Assembly: GCA_013203525.1 (NCBI GenBank)
Contig: JABMQB010000126.1
Location: forward strand, 1-11,468
From: Mariniphaga sp.
GTDB taxonomy: Bacteria > Bacteroidota > Bacteroidia > Bacteroidales > Prolixibacteraceae
Reading direction: 5' to 3'
Length of the DNA: 11,468 bases
The notes below the pieces were generated by a model, which saw nothing but the letters and a program-made list of their open reading frames with translations, had not been told where the DNA came from and did no database searches. Shown here piece after piece: positions 6,737-11,468 of this stretch (its first letter is position 1; every line of letters starts with the position of its first letter). Made by a program: the position numbers and the translations under genes.

Positions 6737-7562
6737 CCTGTGTAAGATTTTCCAGATTTATAATTTCTTCCTTTTCATAATTCTCAATAACTTCAACATA
6801 TGTAATCGATTTAAAATCGACCGCCAATTTCACACGAATGGTATAAAAGCTTTCACCTTGTTTTACTTCAAACGACTCTACTGTACCTATAAGAATTCCT
6901 TCAGGAAAATAAGAGGAAGATCCCCTTGTAACAACAGAATCGCCAATTTCAACCCCGGCATGTGAAGGAATATCAGCAAGCCTGACATATCGGTAATTCA
7001 TCCCATCCCATGAAACTGACCCAAAAAAATCATTCTTTTTAAGCTTCCCTGAAACTAATAACCTCCTGTTTAATAATGAAAGTCCCGTAGAATAATTTTC
7101 TGAAACTAAGGTTACAATTCCAACAATACCGGTTTCAGAAATAATTCCCTGATCAGACTGAATACCATGGATACTCCCTTTATTCAATGTGAAATAATTA
7201 TATTGTTTATGTACTGAGTTATTAATAACCAATGCAGATCTGAAATGATATTTCCCTAATATTGAATCTCCGGTTTCCAATGTACCAATCTGATCATCAA
7301 ATATCAGATTGTTTGCTGTAAGTTCGCTTTTTAACCTGGAATTCTCTAATGCAAGTTCTTCATTTATTCCAGCCAACCTGAAATAATTTACAATTTTATT
7401 GAATGATCCGTAAACAGAAGCTGTAATTTGATTTGATGTATTTAAATACCTAACCCGTTGAAAGTTATTATAATTAAAAATCAATACTATTGAAAAAATT
7501 TCCAATAAAAGGAAAAGTAACAATACATGGTTTTTTACTAAGAACCGGAATAAACTTCTCAT
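6717..7562 (-). CDS. mreC: MreC, rod-shape-determining periplasmic scaffold protein
   Basis: A 281-residue bitopic membrane protein. It has a short basic cytoplasmic tail, one membrane segment (about 12-29), a likely coiled coil (about 64-86, with leucines and charged residues), then the double beta-barrel of MreC. Conserved points include NYFTLNKGS (122-130), the GIVGIV strand (145-150), YSTGLSLLN (157-165), a DIP turn (197-199), GDSVVTRGSSSYFPEG (207-222) and IGTV (225-228). The C-terminus is acidic (ending TQDDQDLD). MreC activates PBP2/RodA from the periplasmic side. Length is typical for Bacteroidota and slightly shorter than E. coli MreC. It starts 30 nt after mreB. A perfect inverted repeat abuts its ATG and may modulate translation. 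Confidence 0.95.
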   Translation of the reverse strand: MRSLFRFLVKNHVLLLFLLLEIFSIVLIFNYNNFQRVRYLNTSNQITASVYGSFNKIVNYFRLAGINEELALENSRLKSELTANNLIFDDQIGTLETGDSILGKYHFRSALVINNSVHKQYNYFTLNKGSIHGIQSDQGIISETGIVGIVTLVSENYSTGLSLLNRRLLVSGKLKKNDFFGSVSWDGMNYRYVRLADIPSHAGVEIGDSVVTRGSSSYFPEGILIGTVESFEVKQGESFYTIRVKLAVDFKSITYVEVIENYEKEEIINLENLTQDDQDLD

Positions 7563-7580
7563 GCTAATTTTATAATTAGC
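7563..7580 (-). promoter_or_regulatory. Perfect hairpin directly in front of the mreC start codon
   Basis: GCTAATT (7563-7569) and AATTAGC (7574-7580) form a perfect 7-bp inverted repeat with a 4-base centre. In the mRNA the stem ends at the base immediately before the mreC ATG (7562-7560). The purine-rich GGAAAGAGG lies directly upstream of the stem (7589-7581). With only two GC pairs the stem is weak. It could tune mreC translation relative to mreB, or be chance. Confidence 0.4.
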
Positions 7581-7592
7581 CTCTTTCCATAT

Positions 7593-8615
7593 TTATCGAA
7601 TCAGGAAAGAGAAATTATCAACGTTTTTAAGTGCAATTCCGGTACCTCTGACTACTGCCCTTAATGGATCTTCAGCAATATGAAACTGAATTCCAATTTT
7701 TGCAGTCAGTCTTTGATCCAGACCACGTAGCAAAGCACCACCTCCTGCTAACCAAATACCTTTTGTAACAATATCGGAGTATAATTCCGGAGGAGTTTGT
7801 TCCAGTGTACTTAAAACGGCGGTTTCTATTTTTGAAATCGACTTCTCAAGACAATGTGCAATCTCCTGATATGAAACCGGAACTTCGATTGGCAATGCAG
7901 TCATTTGATTTGGACCCTGAACAACGTAATTGGGCGGTGGATCTTTTAATTGCGATAATGCCGATCCTACATTAATTTTAATATCTTCTGCTGTTTTCTC
8001 ACCAATTTTAATATTATGCTGATGCCGCATGTATTCCATAATATCATCGGTAAGATCATCACCTGCTATTCGAATCGATTTATTTGTAACAAGCCCACCC
8101 AGCGATATTACAGCAATTTCGGTTGTTCCACCACCAACATCAACAACCATATTTCCTTCGGGGGCTTCAACATCAAGGCCAATTCCAATAGCTGCTGCTA
8201 ATGGCTCATAAATCATGTAAACTTCCCTTCCGCCAGCATGTTCCGATGAATCGCGAACTGCACGAATTTCGACTTCAGTACTTCCGGATGGAATACAAAT
8301 AACCATTTTTAAGGCCGGGGAAAATAGTCTGGGTTTTGGATTTATCATTTTGATCATTCCCCTTATCATCTGTTCCGCTGCATTAAAATCGGCAATTACT
8401 CCATCACGCAATGGCCTGATAGTTTTCAGGTTGGCATGAGTTTTTCCCTGCATCTGCCTTGCCTTTTCACCTATTGCAACAAGCTTTTCGGTTTTTAGGT
8501 CGATAGCAACAATAGATGGTTCATCAACTACAATTTTATCATTATGTATGATAATGGTATTTGCCGTCCCTAAGTCAATGGCAATCTCCTGAGTAAGAAA
8601 AGAAAACAATCCCAT
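7593..8615 (-). CDS. mreB: MreB, bacterial actin for rod shape
   Basis: A 340-residue actin-fold ATPase that forms membrane-bound filaments and positions the elongasome along the cylinder. Nucleotide-site elements are all present: phosphate-1 loop IDLGTANT (13-20), VVDVGGGTTEIAVIS (157-171) as phosphate-2, and the adenosine loop GIWLAGGGALLRGLD (286-300). YEPLAAAIGIGL (136-147) and RPLRDGVIADF (67-77) are typical MreB signatures. The hydrophobic N-terminus (MGLFSFLTQ) fits membrane binding. Length is standard. It lies 59 nt after purH with no terminator between them, so it is probably co-transcribed with purH. It leads the cell-shape cluster. No confident promoter of its own was found in the short gap, although TATTTTTTGG (8656-8647) is a weak -7-like sequence. 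Confidence 0.97.
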   Translation of the reverse strand: MGLFSFLTQEIAIDLGTANTIIIHNDKIVVDEPSIVAIDLKTEKLVAIGEKARQMQGKTHANLKTIRPLRDGVIADFNAAEQMIRGMIKMINPKPRLFSPALKMVICIPSGSTEVEIRAVRDSSEHAGGREVYMIYEPLAAAIGIGLDVEAPEGNMVVDVGGGTTEIAVISLGGLVTNKSIRIAGDDLTDDIMEYMRHQHNIKIGEKTAEDIKINVGSALSQLKDPPPNYVVQGPNQMTALPIEVPVSYQEIAHCLEKSISKIETAVLSTLEQTPPELYSDIVTKGIWLAGGGALLRGLDQRLTAKIGIQFHIAEDPLRAVVRGTGIALKNVDNFSFLIR

Positions 8616-8674
8616 TATAAAATCTCTTTCTGAATTATATTAATACCCAAAAAATATGGTTATACTATTTTTTA

Positions 8675-10264
8675 TTAATGTTTAAAATGCCGCTTACCGG
8701 TAAAAATCATGGCAATACCAAACTCATTACAAGCTTCAATAACTTCATCATCGCGAATACTGCCTCCCGGTTCAACAATATATTTTATTCCGTATTCATT
8801 CGCCGCTTCAATACTATCCCTGAATGGGAAAAAAGCATCTGAAATTAATACCGATTCTTCAATATTCACACTTTCTTTTAGATTAAAACGAGGAATAGTT
8901 AAATACCTTAAACTGTCGAGCCTGTTTGGCTGCCCCATGCCTGCCGCGGTTAACCAAAATGAACCGTCGCTATTTTCTGTAACAAGAGCAATAGCATTAC
9001 TTTTCAAATGCTTGCAAGCTATTAAACCAAACTTAGTTAAATTTAGTTTATTGCTATTAAAATGAATTTCTGTTACATTTTTAAATTCTGTTTCCAAACC
9101 TTCATCCTCATCCTGAACCAACATTCCGCCGCTGATTGAACGAAATAGTTTTTCACCCGTGATTTCAGGTTTAACAGAAATTTCAAGTACTCTCAAATTT
9201 TTCTTCTTCCCAAAAACTTCAAGAGCTTCATCTGAGTATGAAGGAGCGATTATAATCTCCACAAATTTTTTGGCAAACCATTCAGCCACTTCTTTAATAA
9301 CTGCATCAGTAAAACATATAATTCCACCAAAGGCACTAATCGGGTCACCTGCCCATGCCATTTCAAGCGATTTCATTAAATCATTTGTAACAGCCAATCC
9401 ACACGGATTAAGATGTTTAATTACTGATACAGCAACTTTGCCTTCGAGATGTGTAACAGAATGATATGCATCGCTGGCTGATTTCCATGCTGCATCTGCA
9501 TCTAACATATTATTATATGAAAGAGCCTTCCCTTGTAACACGTTTGCTTCGGAAAGGCCGGCACCCGATTTACTATTCTGAAACTTATAAAAAGTGGCCT
9601 GTTGATGAGGATTTTCACCGTATCGCAATACCGAACCATTATTTAAACTAATCCTTTCCTGGTTGGTATTTTCAGGATTAAAATATTTAAAAATTGCGGC
9701 ATCGTAATTTGATGAAACAGAAAATGCATGTGCTGCAAATCCTTTTCGGTCTTCAATTGAGGTTTCACCTTGCTTTTCATTTAAAAGATTAGAAAGTGAA
9801 CTATACTGATCTTGTGATGCTACAATTAAAACATCTTTAAAATTTTTTGCTGCAGCACGAATAAGGGAAATTCCTCCGATATCAATTTTTTCAATAATAT
9901 CCTGTTCTGATGCGCCACTTGCAACTGTTTCTTCAAAAGGATATAAATCTACGATTACTAAATCAAGTGCCGGAATTTCATATTCAGATAGCTGGCTTAA
10001 ATCACCCTCATTTTCACGACGGGCAAGTATTCCCCCAAAAACTTTTGGGTGAAGGGTTTTTACCCTGCCTCCCAATATTGAAGGATAACCAGTTAAATTT
10101 TCGACACTTTTTACACTTACACCTAAATCTTCAATAAAACGGAAAGTTCCTCCAGTAGAATAAATTTCAATTCCCAGAGCTTCCAATTTTTTAACAATTT
10201 CATCCAGATTTTCTTTGTGGAAAACTGATACTAAAGCAGATGTAATCTTTTTAAGTCCAGCCAT
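8675..10264 (-). CDS. purH: Bifunctional AICAR formyltransferase / IMP cyclohydrolase
   Basis: A 529-residue cytoplasmic enzyme for the last two steps of de novo purine synthesis: AICAR plus 10-formyl-tetrahydrofolate gives FAICAR, which is cyclised to IMP. The N-terminal MGS-like cyclohydrolase domain (about 1-150) shows STGGTFRFIEDLG (36-48), GGRVKTLHPKVFGGIL (65-80) and IDIGGISLIRAAAKN (127-141). The transformylase domain shows RYGENPHQQATFY (214-226), IKHLNPCGLA (282-291) with the catalytic Lys283-His284 pair, DPISAFGG (307-314), AGMGQPNR (441-448) and PGGSIRDDEVIEACNE (499-514). The ending, FTGKRHFKH, is typical. It is slightly longer than the usual 505-525 residues and appears intact. 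A -7 promoter match lies 25 bases upstream, and the gene probably heads the transcript that continues into mreB. Confidence 0.97.
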   Translation of the reverse strand: MAGLKKITSALVSVFHKENLDEIVKKLEALGIEIYSTGGTFRFIEDLGVSVKSVENLTGYPSILGGRVKTLHPKVFGGILARRENEGDLSQLSEYEIPALDLVIVDLYPFEETVASGASEQDIIEKIDIGGISLIRAAAKNFKDVLIVASQDQYSSLSNLLNEKQGETSIEDRKGFAAHAFSVSSNYDAAIFKYFNPENTNQERISLNNGSVLRYGENPHQQATFYKFQNSKSGAGLSEANVLQGKALSYNNMLDADAAWKSASDAYHSVTHLEGKVAVSVIKHLNPCGLAVTNDLMKSLEMAWAGDPISAFGGIICFTDAVIKEVAEWFAKKFVEIIIAPSYSDEALEVFGKKKNLRVLEISVKPEITGEKLFRSISGGMLVQDEDEGLETEFKNVTEIHFNSNKLNLTKFGLIACKHLKSNAIALVTENSDGSFWLTAAGMGQPNRLDSLRYLTIPRFNLKESVNIEESVLISDAFFPFRDSIEAANEYGIKYIVEPGGSIRDDEVIEACNEFGIAMIFTGKRHFKH

Positions 10265-10288
10265 TTATTATAATAATTAATTCGATCG

Positions 10289-10296
10289 CAAAGATA
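10289..10296 (-). promoter_or_regulatory. -7 promoter element for purH
   Basis: TATCTTTG on the minus strand matches TAnnTTTG at every fixed position and would start transcription about 20 nt before the purH ATG. The -33 box is poor: the closest is TTTA (10323-10320) at a spacing of 23. The short leader leaves no room for a purine riboswitch. Confidence 0.4.
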
Positions 10297-10329
10297 ATAA
10301 AATGCCCCGATTTACATTCTAAATACCTA

Positions 10330-10348
10330 AAAAAGGAAAATCCTTTTT
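10330..10348. repeat. AT-rich perfect inverted repeat in the purH/permease divergent spacer
   Basis: AAAAAGGA (10330-10337) and TCCTTTTT (10341-10348) form a perfect 8-bp inverted repeat around AAA. It lies 33 bases upstream of the purH -7 element, between two divergent genes, so it is not placed to terminate either. It could be an operator or chance in an AT-rich spacer. The rest of 10265-10509 shows only imperfect promoter-like sequences on the plus strand, such as TATATTTA at 10497-10504. Confidence 0.3.
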
Positions 10349-10509
10349 AAAATTTCGATATTTTTATCACAAACACTAATCAAAATGTAATCATTTAAAA
10401 AAAATAACACTAATGGTATGTGAGGTTTAAGGAAAAGTTTATTTATTAAATAATGACTTTTCACCTGCAACCTTCAGCTTAATTTGGAACATTGTTTATA
10501 TTTACATCC

Positions 10510-11468
10510 ATGAAAAGGTTATTGATAATTCGGTTAATATTAGAGAGTTTTAATTTCGCTATTACTTCTTTAAAAGTAAACAGGTTGCGTACATTTTTGT
10601 CGTTATTAGGTATAACAATTGGAATTTTTGCAATTATTTCTGTTTTTACAGTTATCGATTCTCTTGAAAAATTTATACGTGAAAGCCTTGATTCATTGGG
10701 CGATAATATGGTATACGTACAAAAATGGCCATGGACTCCACCCGAAGGTGAAACAGAATATCCTTATTGGAAATACCTCAACCGCCCATCTCCAGAAGTT
10801 GAAGAAAATGATTTACTTGTCAGGCGAGCAAAAAATATTGAAAATGCTGTATTCCTTTTTGGTTTTGGTAGGACAGTTCAGTATGAAAACAGCAAAGTAG
10901 AAAATGCTGAAGTACTTGCTACTACCCATGCTCTTCTTGATTGTTGGGATTTAAAAATGGAGCGTGGCAGATATTTTACCGAATCGGAAATGATTTCTGG
11001 TTCGCCGGTTACCGTTCTTGGAAGTGAATTATCTGAAGAATTATTTGAGGGGATGAATCCGGTTGGAAAAACAATTAAATTCCAGGGAAGGAAATTCAGA
11101 ATCATTGGAATTTATGAAAAGAAAGGACAGGATTTATTTGGCACAAGCATGGATAAAAGAATTCATATTTCGGTTCAGAAAGCTTTATCAATGGTTGATA
11201 TAAGAAACCGTGACCGTGGCCAAACGATTTGTGTAAAAGCAAAAAGAAACATCGATCCCGATGAACTTAATGCCGAACTAACAGGAATTATGCGTTCTAT
11301 AAGAAAACTTAAACCTATGGAAGAAAATGACTTTGCCATTAATGAAGTCAGTATTGTTTCCGACCAATTCGATCAGTTTTTTGCAGTTTTTAATATGGCC
11401 GGCTGGATAATTGGAGGTTTCTCTATTTTAGTTGGTGGATTTGGAATTGCAAACATCATGTTTGTTTC
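10510..11468 (+). CDS. MacB/FtsX-type ABC transporter permease, N-terminal part, runs off the right edge
   Basis: The open frame runs from the ATG at 10510 to the window end (319 codons, no stop). The layout is that of MacB-like permeases, which use ATP hydrolysis by a partner protein to drive mechanical work on periplasmic substrates. A cytoplasmic amphipathic start with LKVNRLRTFLSLLGITIGI (21-39) leads into membrane segment 1 (about 28-48). A large periplasmic MacB_PCD domain follows (about 50-290), including WKYLNRPSPE (86-95), SPVTVLGSELSEELF (163-177) and NPVGKTI (181-187). The second membrane segment, GGFSILVGGFGIANIMF, lies at the very end. Substrate and ATPase partner are not visible in the window. 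Family members act in export of lipoproteins, macrolides, peptides or toxins, and none of these can be chosen here. It is divergent from purH with a 245-bp spacer. Confidence 0.88.
   Translation, partial: MKRLLIIRLILESFNFAITSLKVNRLRTFLSLLGITIGIFAIISVFTVIDSLEKFIRESLDSLGDNMVYVQKWPWTPPEGETEYPYWKYLNRPSPEVEENDLLVRRAKNIENAVFLFGFGRTVQYENSKVENAEVLATTHALLDCWDLKMERGRYFTESEMISGSPVTVLGSELSEELFEGMNPVGKTIKFQGRKFRIIGIYEKKGQDLFGTSMDKRIHISVQKALSMVDIRNRDRGQTICVKAKRNIDPDELNAELTGIMRSIRKLKPMEENDFAINEVSIVSDQFDQFFAVFNMAGWIIGGFSILVGGFGIANIMFV

Noticed and set aside
9159..9464. A 101-codon plus-strand open frame opposite purH
   Set aside because: It lies wholly antisense to conserved purH transformylase sequence and resembles no known protein. 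It is a shadow frame.
10497..10504. TATATTTA as the -7 element of the ABC permease promoter
   Set aside because: It misses the final G, has no TTTG at a suitable distance, and would place the transcription start at the ATG itself.
10265..10509. Purine riboswitch in front of purH
   Set aside because: The -7 element leaves a leader of only about 20 nt and no purine-aptamer fold or conserved junction bases are visible.
10619..10900. A 93-codon open frame inside the start of the ABC permease gene
   Set aside because: It is a shifted frame of the permease, whose own frame is open from 10510 to the window edge and carries clear family motifs.
1..11468. Mobile element, CRISPR array, tRNA/rRNA genes or a defence system
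   Set aside because: I saw no transposase or integrase motifs, terminal or regularly spaced repeats, cloverleaf-like sequences, or nuclease/helicase/toxin families. Nearly all of the sequence is explained by housekeeping genes.

Overview
The window looks like an ordinary chromosomal segment of an AT-rich member of the Bacteroidota (Bacteroidetes). Three observations point there. The gene order purH-mreB-mreC-mreD-mrdA-rodA is, as I recall it, typical of that phylum. Shine-Dalgarno sequences are mostly absent. Several intergenic stretches carry matches to the Bacteroidota promoter pattern TTTG / TAnnTTTG. The sequence alone does not support a family-level placement.

Layout from left to right. 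(1) Positions 1-505, minus strand: the N-terminal 168 residues of a PfkB-family sugar kinase that runs off the left edge, with a good promoter in front of it. (2) 750-1361, plus strand: an AcpH/DUF479 acyl-carrier-protein phosphodiesterase-like gene. Its 3' end overlaps by 13 bp, tail to tail, with the next gene. (3) 1349-2659, minus strand: a KamA-family radical SAM / PLP aminomutase-like enzyme whose lysine side-chain-binding aspartates appear to be replaced. (4) 2660-2960: a 301-bp intergenic region with a strong hairpin/terminator, a near-perfect promoter match and two short palindromes. (5) 2961-8615, minus strand: the elongasome cluster, transcribed mreB, mreC, mreD, mrdA (PBP2), rodA, with gaps or overlaps of +30, -20, +12 and +2 nt. 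(6) 8675-10264, minus strand: purH, 59 bp upstream of mreB and probably in the same transcript. (7) 10510-11468, plus strand: the N-terminal 319 residues of a MacB/FtsX-type ABC transporter permease, divergent from purH and running off the right edge.

How the genes work together: MreB filaments, MreC, MreD, the RodA glycosyltransferase and the PBP2 transpeptidase form the machine for lateral cell-wall synthesis, and all five are here in one tight operon led by the last two steps of IMP synthesis (PurH). I see no obvious link between this operon and the flanking sugar kinase, AcpH-like enzyme, KamA-like enzyme or ABC permease.

I found no mobile element, CRISPR array, tRNA, rRNA or defence system. 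Most of the window is housekeeping. The points most worth a second look are the unusual KamA-like active site, the promoter/hairpin arrangement between rodA and the KamA-like gene, about four extra membrane helices in RodA, and a perfect hairpin abutting the mreC start codon.
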